Shown: positions 1 to 7,693 of the stretch, in pieces
Layout of the letters: each line of letters starts with the position of its first letter
Position numbering within the stretch: the stretch's first letter is position 1
From: JAFCUW01 sp049897565
GTDB lineage: Bacteria; Pseudomonadota; Gammaproteobacteria; Burkholderiales; Burkholderiaceae_D
Length of the DNA stretch: 64,000 nt
Direction: 5' to 3'
NCBI RefSeq assembly: GCF_049897565.1
Contig: NZ_JAFCWM010000019.1
Coordinates: forward strand, 30,235 to 94,234
Position numbers and translations under genes: made by a program
The notes under the pieces: model-generated
Told to the model about the DNA's origin: nothing
The model's database searches: none
The model's input: the letters and a program-made list of their open reading frames with translations, nothing else

Positions 1-92
1 CACCCTTCAGCGTGAGCGGGATTTTTACCCCACCTTCCATTCCTGATCACAGGTAAACAAACTGGCGGCTCCCAAAACAGAACGGAGTCGCA

Positions 93-392
93 ATGATGCA
101 AACAGAATCGAAGCAGCAGGTATGGTCGGCACGGATGCACGAGCAGGCAGTGTCGGGCCTTGGCATAAAGGCGTGGTGCGTCCGCGAAGGGCTTACCGAG
201 ACGACATTTCATTACTGGCGCAAACGCTTGTCGGTGCCAGCGCAGCCGGCAACCAGCCTGATCGCCTTGCCCTTTGTCGGCCAGCCGGGGAAGCATGCTC
301 TGCAACTTGAGACCCCGCATGGCTATGTGATCCGGATCGCCAGCCTGGAACAGCTTGGCTGGGTTAAGGGTCTGCTTGAGGTGCTGCGCTGA
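93..392 (+). CDS. tnpA: IS66 family accessory protein TnpA
   Basis: A 99-residue protein matching the small IS66 TnpA family, a helix-turn-helix accessory protein needed for transposition together with TnpB and TnpC. The N-terminal half carries the family pattern (SGLGIKAWCVREGLTETTFHYWRKR split over residues 21-45), a predicted DNA-binding helical region. Two adjacent ATG codons (93 and 96) could start it, and a purine-rich AACGGAG lies just upstream. Its TGA stop overlaps the ATG of tnpB by one base (TGATG), which indicates translational coupling. It appears intact. Confidence 0.85.
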   Translation: MMQTESKQQVWSARMHEQAVSGLGIKAWCVREGLTETTFHYWRKRLSVPAQPATSLIALPFVGQPGKHALQLETPHGYVIRIASLEQLGWVKGLLEVLR

Positions 393-748
393 TGTGGGGC
401 ACGCCGCAAGGGCTGGTATATCTGGCGACGGGTCACCACGACATGCGCAAGTCGATCAACGGGCTTGCCCTGGTGGTCGCCGAAACGCTCGGGCATGACC
501 CGGTCGGCGCGCACTGGTTTGTATTCTGTAACCGCGGACGCGATCGGCTCAAAATCCTTCATTGGGACACCAACGGATTCTGGCTGCATTGCCGGCGCCT
601 CGAACAGGGCCGGTTCCACTGGCCGAAGATTGGCGACGATGCGCAGTCGCTGGCCGTGACGGCGCGGCAGCTACGCTGGCTGATCGATGGTCTGAACTGG
701 CAAAACGCGGTTGCCCACCAGACGTTCGAGCGGCGCGCCATGTGCTGA
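392..748 (+). CDS. tnpB: IS66 family accessory protein TnpB
   Basis: A 118-residue protein of the IS66 Orf2/TnpB family (normal length about 115). Typical features are the early HHDMRKSINGLA segment at residues 15-26 and the RGRDRLKILHWDTNGFWL segment at residues 48-65. TnpB is an accessory factor of the three-component IS66 transposition machinery, and its biochemical role is not settled. It starts at the ATG overlapping the tnpA stop and ends about 70 bases before tnpC, with an A+T-rich gap between. It appears intact, unlike tnpC downstream. Confidence 0.85.
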   Translation: MWGTPQGLVYLATGHHDMRKSINGLALVVAETLGHDPVGAHWFVFCNRGRDRLKILHWDTNGFWLHCRRLEQGRFHWPKIGDDAQSLAVTARQLRWLIDGLNWQNAVAHQTFERRAMC

Positions 749-817
749 AAAATATTTTTGGTAAACATCAAAAATACGTAAACCCAAAACGAAATTTGTT
801 TTGGTACAGTCTCGGGC

Positions 818-2400
818 ATGCACTTACCCGACCTCATCGCCACCATCCATCCCGAGCTTCGCGACTACATCCGCGACCTTGAGGAGCGGGCTGCGGCGTC
901 GTCCAACTACCAGGGCCAGGTCGCCAAATTGGAGCAGCGGGTCGCGTTCCTGGAGGATCAGTTCCGGCTGGCCCAGCTCAAGCGCTTCGCGCCATCGTCC
1001 GAGAAGGCGAGCGGCCAGGGCAGCCTCTTCAACGAAGCCGAACAGGATGCAGCCGCGTTTCCCGAGGAAGACGAATTCGACGACATGCCAGACAGGCAGC
1101 CAACGACGCCGGCCAAGAAACGCGGCCGCAAGAGCCTGCCTGCGCACCTGCCGCGCAAGCGCGTCGAGCACGACCTGCCCGAGTCGGAGAAGGTCTGCGC
1201 CTGCTGCCAGGGCGCGCTTCACCGCATGGCGAGGAAACGAGCGAGCAACTCGACATCATTCCGGCCACGGTGCAGGTCTTGCAGCACGTGCGCTTCAAAT
1301 ACGCCTGCCGCCACTGCGACCGCCATGGCGAGTCGAGCACGATCGTCACCAGCCCGATGCCGACCCAGCCGATCCCGGGCAGCAATGCCAGCCCCGGCAC
1401 CCTGGCCACGGTCTTGACCGCCAAATATGCCGACGGTATGCCTCTGTACCGCCAGCATGCAGCGCTGCTGCGCGGCGAGGTGGACATCGCACGCGGGACC
1501 TTGGCGAGCTGGTGCATCAAGGCCGGCGTACTGATGACACCGCTCTACGAGGCAATGCAACAGATACTACTGACCGAGCCTCTCATCCATGGCGATGAGA
1601 CCACGGTCCAGGTGCTCAAGGAGGATGGCCGCAAGGCCCAGAGCAAATCTTATATGTGGGTCTACCGCAGCGGCGAAAGAAGCGCTCGGCCGGTCGTGCT
1701 GTTCGAGTATCAGCCCGGGCGCGGGCATGAATATCCGGAACGCTTCCTCAAGGGCTATGCGGGCGCCATCATGACCGATGGCTACTCTGCCTGGCGTATG
1801 TTCACCGGCCTCAAGCACCTTGGGTGCATGGCCCACCTGAGGCGTAAGTTCGACGAGGCGCTCAAGGCGCAGAAGCATCCGACCGGCCGGGCCAAGGAAG
1901 CGCTCGACATGATCGGCAAGCTTTACCATATCGAGGCGATGGCGCGCAAAAAGGCGTTGCCCGACGACTTGACCGAGATCGAGCGCATCCACCAATGGCG
2001 GCAGGAAAAGAGTCGCCCGATCCTGGACGCCCTCCATGCCTGGCTGGTGAAAAACCAGAAAGAGGTCATGCCACAATCGTTGATCGGCAAGGCGATCGCC
2101 TATGCGATCGGGCAGTGGCTGTACATCTATCGCTATATCGATGACGGCCGCTACTGTATCGACAACAATTTGATCGAACGGGAAATCCGCCCCTTCGCAA
2201 CAGCTCGAAAGGCATGGCTCTTCTCGGACTCCGTGCCCGGTGCCGACGCCAGTGCCGTCATCTACAGCCTCATGCTCACGTGCCGGGCCTGCAACGTCGA
2301 ACCCTACGCCTGGCTGCGTCATGTCCTGACCGAACTGCCGAAACGCCAAGCCGGTGACGACGTGACCGACCTGCTGCCATTCAACTACGCCAACCGATAG
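818..2400 (+). pseudogene. tnpC: IS66 transposase TnpC, broken by a -1 frameshift
   Basis: The IS66 transposase, about 525 residues if reconstructed. The N-terminal part (818 to about 1226) has a coiled-coil leader, a linker and the zinc-binding segment VCACCQGALHRM. The sequence then changes frame: ATGGCGAGG at 1226-1234 should read ATGGGCGAGG, so one G of a short G run is missing near 1228. From there the second frame gives EETSEQLDIIP, the second cysteine pair (CRHC) and the full catalytic core with the DDE residues in HGDETTV, MTDGYSAW and LIEREIRP. All domains survive, so a single-base deletion or a sequencing error is likelier than decay. A translational frameshift is possible but is not usual for tnpC. 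Confidence 0.8.
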
Positions 2401-2458
2401 CCGATTCGCTGCGCGACGGCGGCCGCATGGCTGCCGGTGCGGTTTAAATCCCGCTTAC

Positions 2459-2707
2459 GTAGATCGCGTCTTCGATGCCTTCATCAGACAGGCCAAAGCA
2501 CTGCTGGGCCACGTACATGCGCAGCATGCGCGCCAGACCGATCGGCGGGCGGCCAGCGCCTTCTACCTTCGGATAGTGCGGCTCGATCAGTTCATGCAAT
2601 TTCGACCAAGGCGTCACACTGTCGATCTTCGCGAGGAAGCGGTCGCGCCGCGTCAACTTCTTTTTGGCGGCGTATTCGAGGTCGGAAAAACTCTTCTGCA
2701 TGATCAA
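2459..2707 (-). pseudogene. IS5-family transposase, N-terminal fragment
   Basis: About 83 residues matching the start of IS5-type transposases: MQKSFSDLEYAAKKK, then a WSKLHELIEPHYPK block, then the conserved GRPPIGLARMLRMYVAQQC and FGLSDEGIEDAIY segments. These form the N-terminal DNA-binding part. The catalytic DDE domain is missing because the frame runs into the IS66 end at 2458, where a few foreign codons and a stop follow. The fragment has no function by itself and its value is as a marker of the order of insertions. Confidence 0.75.
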
Positions 2708-2790
2708 CTGGACGGTGGTCGCGATGCCATTATTGTCGCAGGTCTTGCCAGCGACCGGAACGGGTTCCGGAAGAATAAATCAGTGCTTCC
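2459..2790 (-). mobile_element. 5' remnant of an IS5-family element
   Basis: The first about 330 bp of an IS5-type element on the minus strand. The presumed outer end is at 2790 (GGAAGCACTGATTTATTC read leftwards) and lies directly against CTAG at 2791-2794, which fits the YTAR 4-bp target used by IS5 elements. The other end is lost: the sequence stops where the IS66 terminal repeat begins (2458). The element therefore inserted into the immunity-3 gene first and was later cut by IS66 or by an IS66-driven deletion. Confidence 0.55.
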
Positions 2791-2794
2791 CTAG

Positions 2795-2930
2795 GTCCAA
2801 TGATTCTAATTTTTCCCTTCGGACGGCAGCATCAATGATTGGCAGCGTTACTTTGCGAAAGCCATATTGATCGTTTGCGGGTGGCACCTTTTGCTCTATC
2901 TGCTCACGAAGTTCGATGAGGAATACACCA
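2795..2930 (-). pseudogene. Immunity-3 fragment (paralogue of the two full-length immunity genes)
   Basis: The reading frame through this stretch gives ELREQIEQKVPP, QYGFRKVTLPIIDAAVRR and LESLDLG. These align with residues about 30-70 of the 141-residue proteins at 3067-3492 (KLRDEIVRKV, TLPVLDAAIRGD, NSLDLDE) and 5397-5822. Both ends are lost: the 5' side joins an IS3-type fragment near 2940 and the 3' side ends at the CTAG target of the IS5 remnant. It is a third, dead copy of the immunity gene, showing that the ladder of toxin/immunity modules was once longer. Confidence 0.65.
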
Positions 2931-2944
2931 GCAGGCCGTTCTAA

Positions 2945-3064
2945 GGTAGCCGGCGCATGGTGGTGTTCCTGCGAGCCTGCGGCCATGTGGTGAACCGCAA
3001 GCGGGTCCAGCGCTTCATGCGCGAGATGGGCTTGGCGGGCATGGATACCGGGAATAGCTTTTGA
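2945..3064 (+). pseudogene. IS3-family OrfB transposase fragment
   Basis: On the plus strand the bases from 2948 read SRRMVVFLRACGHVVNRK followed by RVQRFMREMGLAGM. This is the typical block preceding the catalytic core of IS3-family OrfB proteins (the YGSRR...GHVVNRKRVQRLMREMGL region). Only about 35 codons remain, and both neighbours are immunity-gene sequence. It is too short to be an active element. The fragment lies between immunity 2 and the immunity-3 remnant and probably marks a recombination scar. Confidence 0.65.
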
Positions 3065-3066
3065 CG

Positions 3067-3492
3067 TCAGCAGTATTTTACGTTATCTGGCCAGTCACCC
3101 TCCTCCTCAAACTCCAACCATCCATACGTTACGCCATCGATGATGACGTCCTCGGTTTCCTCTAGGGACAAGGCTTCAGCCGTGACCGTGAATTCCGATA
3201 CAGCCGACTGAAACTCGGCGTCGTACTCAGGCGGCAAAGTGCCCTCTTGTTTATCATGGTAATAATTTCCACTCACAAAATGTAATTCATCTAAGTCCAG
3301 GGAATTGACTATGTCGCCTCGGATGGCCGCGTCCAAAACTGGTAATGTAACTGAATAGAAGGAATAAATATCCGCAGTCTCGCTAACCTTTCGAACAATT
3401 TCGTCACGCAATTTAGCTGCCGTACGGCGTAGGGCAACAGGATCTACCTCTGCGAAGTTCCATTTGTCGTACCTAACAAGTTTCTTATACAT
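3067..3492 (-). CDS. Putative immunity protein 2
   Basis: A 141-residue protein without signal peptide or membrane segment, clearly paralogous to the protein at 5397-5822. The shared pattern includes the start MY.KLV.YD.W.F.EVDP, the block SGN..HD..EGTLPP.YD, and the acidic end LEFEEEGDWPD.VK. I do not recognise the family. Each full copy begins about 10 bases after the stop of a toxin tip and is preceded by CCTTAGG. That placement and the pairing with a variable C-terminal domain suggest a cytosolic immunity protein for the orphan toxin tip upstream. A dedicated chaperone is the main alternative. The base composition is visibly more A+T-rich than the housekeeping genes. Confidence 0.6.
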   Translation of the reverse strand: MYKKLVRYDKWNFAEVDPVALRRTAAKLRDEIVRKVSETADIYSFYSVTLPVLDAAIRGDIVNSLDLDELHFVSGNYYHDKQEGTLPPEYDAEFQSAVSEFTVTAEALSLEETEDVIIDGVTYGWLEFEEEGDWPDNVKYC

Positions 3493-3741
3493 TTTACGAT
3501 TCCTAAGGAAACGTCATCGCGGTAAGTTTGGGGGATGTAAAGATACTTCGGTCTATTAGCAGAGTCTGTATACCCTTCCCCGATTGTGACCAAACTGTGC
3601 CATTTGCGCCGAGCTCCGTTGTAGGAGCAATAATCGAAGTAAACGTCATATCAGGGCGCAACGCTGTAATTTCCACTACCTCAAACTTCACCCCTTGCTG
3701 CGAGACTAGCGGAATTCCGAGGCGATCCGCAATCTGATCGT

Positions 3742-3750
3742 ACCTTAAGC
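3742..3750. repeat. 9-bp target-site duplication, left copy
   Basis: ACCTTAAGC lies immediately outside the left end of the IS4-type element and is repeated exactly at 5240-5248. A 9-bp duplication fits the IS50-like branch of the IS4 family and shows that the element arrived by ordinary transposition. Confidence 0.9.
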
Positions 3751-5239
3751 CATATCGTTATACACAACTCAGCCATGCCCCTCGCGCATAGACTGTAGAG
3801 CAGTGGCCACGTCCATCACACGCTGCAATCCCTGCCAGATCGTCTTGACGCCGGGCTCCCCATCGCTCTTGCGAGCAAGGAAGCCGCCAAGTTGGGCGAT
3901 CAATCGCAACACCTCATTAAGACGGGGCGGCGCCGTTGGCTGAGGCTTTTTCGAGAGCAGATATGCGCCCCGAATTTTGTCGGGGTCGAAGAACAAAGCG
4001 GCATCCAGATCCGGACAAGTCCGGCCCATGCGCATCAGATAGGCCACCCGCCAGGCTACGATCATGAACAGCGCTAGCGCCCGCTCGATGCGATCGATGG
4101 CCGACAGTTGGAGCGCTTCGACCTTGCAACCGTTCTTGAGGACGTTGAAGTAAATCTCGATTTCCCAGCGCGCGCGATACCAGTCGATCAATTCGATGGC
4201 GTCTTCCAGTGTCGGCGCCACCCGATTCGTCAACAGGCGCCATTCGACTGGCTTGACCCCCTTCGGCACGCCGATTTCGCGCGCCACGATACAGGTGGCC
4301 GATACCGTCCCGGCCTTGCCGTTCGATATGCTCACTTCGCGTGCCCAGAGCTGCTGGCGCACCTTGCGTGACTTCTGATCGTCTCGGCCCGGCATGGTGA
4401 AGGTGATCTCGCCCAGCGCGGTGCCTGCGGTCGTGTATGCCCACAGTTTCTCGCCGTCGCCATCGGGCAGACAGCGATTGTGCTTGGCGCGCACCAACCA
4501 ATCGGCCGGTGTGCCCAGTACCTGCGCGCGTGCCATCATGGCCAGGAGATCGGCTTCGCGGTCGGCGATGTACACCAGCCGCGTCGCCGGCATCTCGGCC
4601 GCCATTTCCGCCACGCGTTCATAGCCTTCGATCCAGCGCGTGCTTTCCTTCTGCCCGTGCCGCACGCCATCTTTGTCGCGCTCTTCGCGCGCCCACATCC
4701 ACGCGTCGAGCACGCCCAACGGCTCGCGATCTGGCGTGACCGCGTAGGTCGGGTGCACATACATGCCGCGGCGCGCCTCGTAGTTCAACGGACCGAGGCC
4801 GGCCGCCTCCTGGCCATTGAAATCGAGCTCGGTCGTGTCCTGCAAACACAGCACGATCGGGTACGCGCTCATTCGTTTCTGAGTCTGCTCCCAGTGCGGC
4901 GCCATAATGTCCTGCCACTCGACATCCGGATTGGCGAGGAAACGGTAAGCTGCGCACGTTTCACTCCAGCTCTCGCACGCCATCGGGATGCTGGCCGTCG
5001 GGTTGGCCGAAAGTCGCTCCATAAGTATCTTCGCTCTCTTGTCGAGGCGACCGTCTCCCAAGTCGAGACCCGCGAATTCTTGCTCTGTCCAGCGGCTCGA
5101 TCCTGTTGCCAAAGCATCACCTAAAAGGCGAGAGTAAACCTGAAACCAGCCCAGTTTACAAGTGCCTTCGCAAGTGCTTGAATGTAAACAGATTTTTCAA
5201 GCCCAGGCTGATCCGTTCAGAGTTGTGTATAACGATATG
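3751..5239 (-). mobile_element. IS4-family (IS50-like) insertion sequence, complete
   Basis: A 1,489-bp element bounded by perfect 20-bp inverted repeats: CATATCGTTATACACAACTC at 3751-3770 and its reverse complement at 5220-5239. It is flanked by the 9-bp duplication ACCTTAAGC. It encodes one intact transposase on the minus strand. The perfect ends, exact duplication and open transposase gene indicate a recent insertion that may still be mobile. It interrupts an orphan toxin module. Confidence 0.93.
3769..5112 (-). CDS. IS4-family (Tn5-like) DDE transposase
   Basis: A 447-residue transposase resembling the Tn5/IS50 branch of the IS4 family. The catalytic residues are visible as D92 (LCLQDTTELDF), D184 (IADREADLL) and E319 within the YREK signature Y312, R315, E319 and K326 (WYRARWEIEIYF...LK). 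The N-terminal segment with LGDGRLDKR and AAYRFLANPDV matches the DNA-binding part of this group. The stop codon overlaps the inner edge of the left inverted repeat. It should catalyse cut-and-paste movement of its own element. No broken motif is seen, so activity is plausible. Confidence 0.92.
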   Translation of the reverse strand: MATGSSRWTEQEFAGLDLGDGRLDKRAKILMERLSANPTASIPMACESWSETCAAYRFLANPDVEWQDIMAPHWEQTQKRMSAYPIVLCLQDTTELDFNGQEAAGLGPLNYEARRGMYVHPTYAVTPDREPLGVLDAWMWAREERDKDGVRHGQKESTRWIEGYERVAEMAAEMPATRLVYIADREADLLAMMARAQVLGTPADWLVRAKHNRCLPDGDGEKLWAYTTAGTALGEITFTMPGRDDQKSRKVRQQLWAREVSISNGKAGTVSATCIVAREIGVPKGVKPVEWRLLTNRVAPTLEDAIELIDWYRARWEIEIYFNVLKNGCKVEALQLSAIDRIERALALFMIVAWRVAYLMRMGRTCPDLDAALFFDPDKIRGAYLLSKKPQPTAPPRLNEVLRLIAQLGGFLARKSDGEPGVKTIWQGLQRVMDVATALQSMREGHG

Positions 5240-5248
5240 ACCTTAAGC
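5240..5248. repeat. 9-bp target-site duplication, right copy
   Basis: ACCTTAAGC, identical to 3742-3750, lies directly outside the right inverted repeat. Deleting the IS and one copy rejoins the codons GGC-TTA-AGG-TAC-GAT of the toxin tip in frame. Confidence 0.9.
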
Positions 5249-5396
5249 CCTTCAGACCTGCCAAGTCCTTTTCGGTGGCCCAGAAGGCACTATTCGGGAC
5301 TACCGTTCCATGTGCCGGCACGACCTTAAAGAACTTGTCACCGATTTCAACGGGATTAGCGAGATGCATTGACGTACCGACATCGGCTGGCTGTAC

Positions 5397-5822
5397 TCAA
5401 GGGTGCTTTACTCTATCTGGCCAATCCCCTTCCTCTTCAAATTCCAGTCTACCGTAGACCTCGCCGTTTATAACAATATCTTCGGTCTCCCCAAGCGAAA
5501 GCCCCTGGACAGTAACATCAAACCCCGCCAGAGCGCGCGTGAATCCCCTGTCGTACTGTGGTGGTAATGTACCCTCGCTTTCATCGTGATTGAAATTTCC
5601 GCTGATGTACCGATTTTTCCTGCCATTTACCGACACCGATATTTCACCCCGAATCGCCGCCTCGACAAGCGGCATTGTACGAGCATAGAAGCCATATGGA
5701 TCATTATCAATTTTTATTTTCGATTCAATCTGCTCCTTAAGTCTCATGGCCTGTCTTTTAAGTCGAACAGGATCAACCTCGGAAAAGTGCCATCCGTCAT
5801 ATTTCACTAATTTTAAATACAT
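5397..5822 (-). CDS. Putative immunity protein 1 (partner of the DUF4150 effector)
   Basis: A 141-residue soluble protein starting 8 bases after the stop of the effector gene, with a short Shine-Dalgarno-like TTAGGG before its ATG. It is paralogous over its full length to the protein at 3067-3492, with the same start (MYLKLVKYDGWHFSEVDP) and acidic end (EFEEEGDWPDRVK), but is more divergent in the middle (residues 62-75). Small size, acidic character, position directly behind a variable toxin domain and duplication with that domain are classic for an immunity protein. The family is not recognised. The orphan toxin tip begins in the codon after its stop, in the same frame. Confidence 0.65.
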   Translation of the reverse strand: MYLKLVKYDGWHFSEVDPVRLKRQAMRLKEQIESKIKIDNDPYGFYARTMPLVEAAIRGEISVSVNGRKNRYISGNFNHDESEGTLPPQYDRGFTRALAGFDVTVQGLSLGETEDIVINGEVYGRLEFEEEGDWPDRVKHP

Positions 5823-5830
5823 GATATGCC

Positions 5831-7693
5831 CTAAGGAAGCTTAATGAGGGTTAGTTTCGGAGGAGTGAATTTACTTCGGTCAGTTACCAACGTTTGAATC
5901 CCTTTACCGCTTTGCGACCAGAATGCGCCATTTGCACCAATTTCAGATGTCGGCGCAACCACGGACGTGAAGGTCGTTCCAGAACGCCACGCAGTGATTT
6001 CCACCACTTGATATCTTGTCCGTTGCTGCGATGCTAAGGGCAGTCCAAGTCGATCAGCTATTTCATCATATTTCAATCCCTTAAAGCTAGAAAATTGGTC
6101 TTGAGTCATCCAATATTCGCTATGTGGGCCAACGGTAGCGCCCTCCGAAACAACCTTGTAAAGTTTGTCCCCAACTTCGAACGGATTCGCTTGGGGTAAA
6201 GAAGTACCTGTCTCCATGAGCTTGCTAGTTGCCCGTATTGCTTCCGATTGATCCAATCCCTGCTTTCTAAATTCCAGGACCATTCTCCGTCCTTCTGCCG
6301 ATTTCATCGGGTCACTGGCGAGTCCATGGGTCCGGTAATTGTCCCAGTTTCCGCTAAAGGCGGGCTTTCGGACTCGCTTGATGTGAACACCGGCGCCCAC
6401 ATGTCCAAGGCCTCGACCCGCGACTTTTGGTGCGCTTGCAGCGGCAGGCGCAGCAGATGTTGCGCTTGACGCACTCGTCAACGCGGTAGATTTTGCACCG
6501 TGGACCGCGCTTGATGCCTTGCGCCCCTTCAGCCAGCCCAGCGTTAACGAGAATACTTCTGCGGCGCCGCGAGTAACAGATTCTACGTGCTGCCCCTTCT
6601 TCCAAGGATCTGTCACAGGCGCCACGATCGCCTTACCTATGTTGATCGCACTTTGGCCTACGGAGCTAGCCGTGATGTTATCGAGCCTAACGTTTTCCGC
6701 GAGGATCTGTGCGTCGAGCTCGGCATGCAGCCGTCCACTTTGCGTTCGCGTGAGTCGGATGAACTTCGGGACAGCTTGTATACCTTCGTATGCTAATTCT
6801 CCTATACCTAGCGCAGCATCCTTCGCAAAGCCGATTAACCCTCGCCGAACTTGAGCGTCCAGATCAGCGCCAGTGCCCGGCTCGGCACTGATCCTCTGAA
6901 TCAGCCCGTCGAGCACCTTGTGCAAGTGCTCAAAATTAACGTACTCGTCGAGCGCATCAAAGTTAAGCATCTCTGCCGCGACTGCCTCCCGCACTTTCTT
7001 GAGTGCCTCCAGTTTTGCGCTAGTGCGCTGCCCTGGGGGAAGCGTTGCATCCACCCGAGGGCGAGCCGCACCCGCTCCCTTCTGTTCAGTGACTAGCTTT
7101 CCCTGTGCGCCGCCAACTCCGGACGCGTCGCAATTGATCAAGCACCGACTGTCATGCCGCGCGACAGGAACACCGTTGACTTTGACGTTGGCATGGCCGT
7201 CCAAGATCTTGACGTGGCCGCTACCGAGGGAAGTTCCGGACACAACGTGCTTGCCAGCGTCCGCCTGCACATTTTGCAGAACGTCGCCTTGGCGATAAAT
7301 CGCTGTGCCGCGTGCCTTTACATTGGGTGAGGCTGAACGCTTCTGATCAAGTGTCGCAAAGCTGTTAAACGCAACTACATCTTTGCCGACCTTGCAAAAA
7401 TCAGGGGCGGTGCAAACGGCTTGCCACCCTTCAGCGTGAGCGATATGTCGCGCTTTTCCTTGGCGTCCCGACTTAGGTTGCGGTTCCTTTTTCTCGCCCT
7501 CTGCAAGATGCTTCTTGAGTTTGGCGATGTTTTGTTCAAGGTGCTGGATCCGCTTCTCGTATTCCGCAAGTTGCTTTGAACGCGCAATCTGATCCTCAAC
7601 TGCATATGGTTCAAAGGCAAGGCTGCCATTCGCATCCGAGCCACTGGGATTGGATAGCTTCAGCTTGCTAACACCATCATTTCCGCCGCTCAC
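5831..7693 (-). CDS. PAAR-like (DUF4150) type VI effector with C-terminal toxin domain
   Basis: About 620 residues. Residues 31-75 form a charged coiled coil. Residues 86-205 are the DUF4150 PAAR-like domain (AHAEGWQAVCTAPDFCKVG, then TAIYRQGDVLQNV and INCDASG), which caps the VgrG spike. A middle helical and Ala-rich linker follows to about residue 440. The last about 175 residues are a variable tip with VGDKLYKVV, YWMTQDQF, YDEIADRLGLPL, YQVVEITA, APTSEIGANGAFWSQSGKG and IQTLV. That tip is duplicated as an orphan module downstream. Its order of motifs recalls ADP-ribosyltransferase or NAD-cleaving toxin folds, but this is only a guess. The start chosen is GTG 7693, overlapping the stop of the DUF2169 gene (GTGA). 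An upstream ATG would overlap that gene by over 200 bases. Confidence 0.8.
   Translation of the reverse strand: MSGGNDGVSKLKLSNPSGSDANGSLAFEPYAVEDQIARSKQLAEYEKRIQHLEQNIAKLKKHLAEGEKKEPQPKSGRQGKARHIAHAEGWQAVCTAPDFCKVGKDVVAFNSFATLDQKRSASPNVKARGTAIYRQGDVLQNVQADAGKHVVSGTSLGSGHVKILDGHANVKVNGVPVARHDSRCLINCDASGVGGAQGKLVTEQKGAGAARPRVDATLPPGQRTSAKLEALKKVREAVAAEMLNFDALDEYVNFEHLHKVLDGLIQRISAEPGTGADLDAQVRRGLIGFAKDAALGIGELAYEGIQAVPKFIRLTRTQSGRLHAELDAQILAENVRLDNITASSVGQSAINIGKAIVAPVTDPWKKGQHVESVTRGAAEVFSLTLGWLKGRKASSAVHGAKSTALTSASSATSAAPAAASAPKVAGRGLGHVGAGVHIKRVRKPAFSGNWDNYRTHGLASDPMKSAEGRRMVLEFRKQGLDQSEAIRATSKLMETGTSLPQANPFEVGDKLYKVVSEGATVGPHSEYWMTQDQFSSFKGLKYDEIADRLGLPLASQQRTRYQVVEITAWRSGTTFTSVVAPTSEIGANGAFWSQSGKGIQTLVTDRSKFTPPKLTLIKLP

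Larger units (their letters stand above)
12..2458 (+). mobile_element. IS66-family insertion sequence, both ends present
   Basis: A complete-looking IS66-type element with three genes (tnpA, tnpB, tnpC). The left end begins GTGAGCGGGATTT at 12 and the right end, read on the minus strand from 2458, begins GTAAGCGGGATTT, so the terminal inverted repeats match with one early mismatch. The expected 8-bp target duplication is absent: CCTTCAGC lies on the left and GTAGATCG on the right. The element therefore probably took part in a deletion or recombination after insertion. On its right it abuts a truncated IS5-type element. Confidence 0.8.
3503..5396 (-). pseudogene. Orphan toxin C-terminal module, split by an IS4-type element
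   Basis: Two pieces, 5396-5240 and 3741-3503, join across the IS and one target-duplication copy into about 130 codons. These align with the last about 125 residues of the effector at 5831-7693. Matching blocks are NPVEIGDKFFKVV, YDQIADRLGIPL, FEVVEITA, APTTELGANGTVWSQSGKG and IQTLLIDRS. The frame follows directly after the stop of immunity 1 with no delivery domain. The first ATG is at 5369 and lacks a clear ribosome-binding site. It is therefore a displaced toxin tip of the kind found behind polymorphic toxin genes, probably silent before insertion and useful as a donor for recombination onto the full-length effector. Confidence 0.75.
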
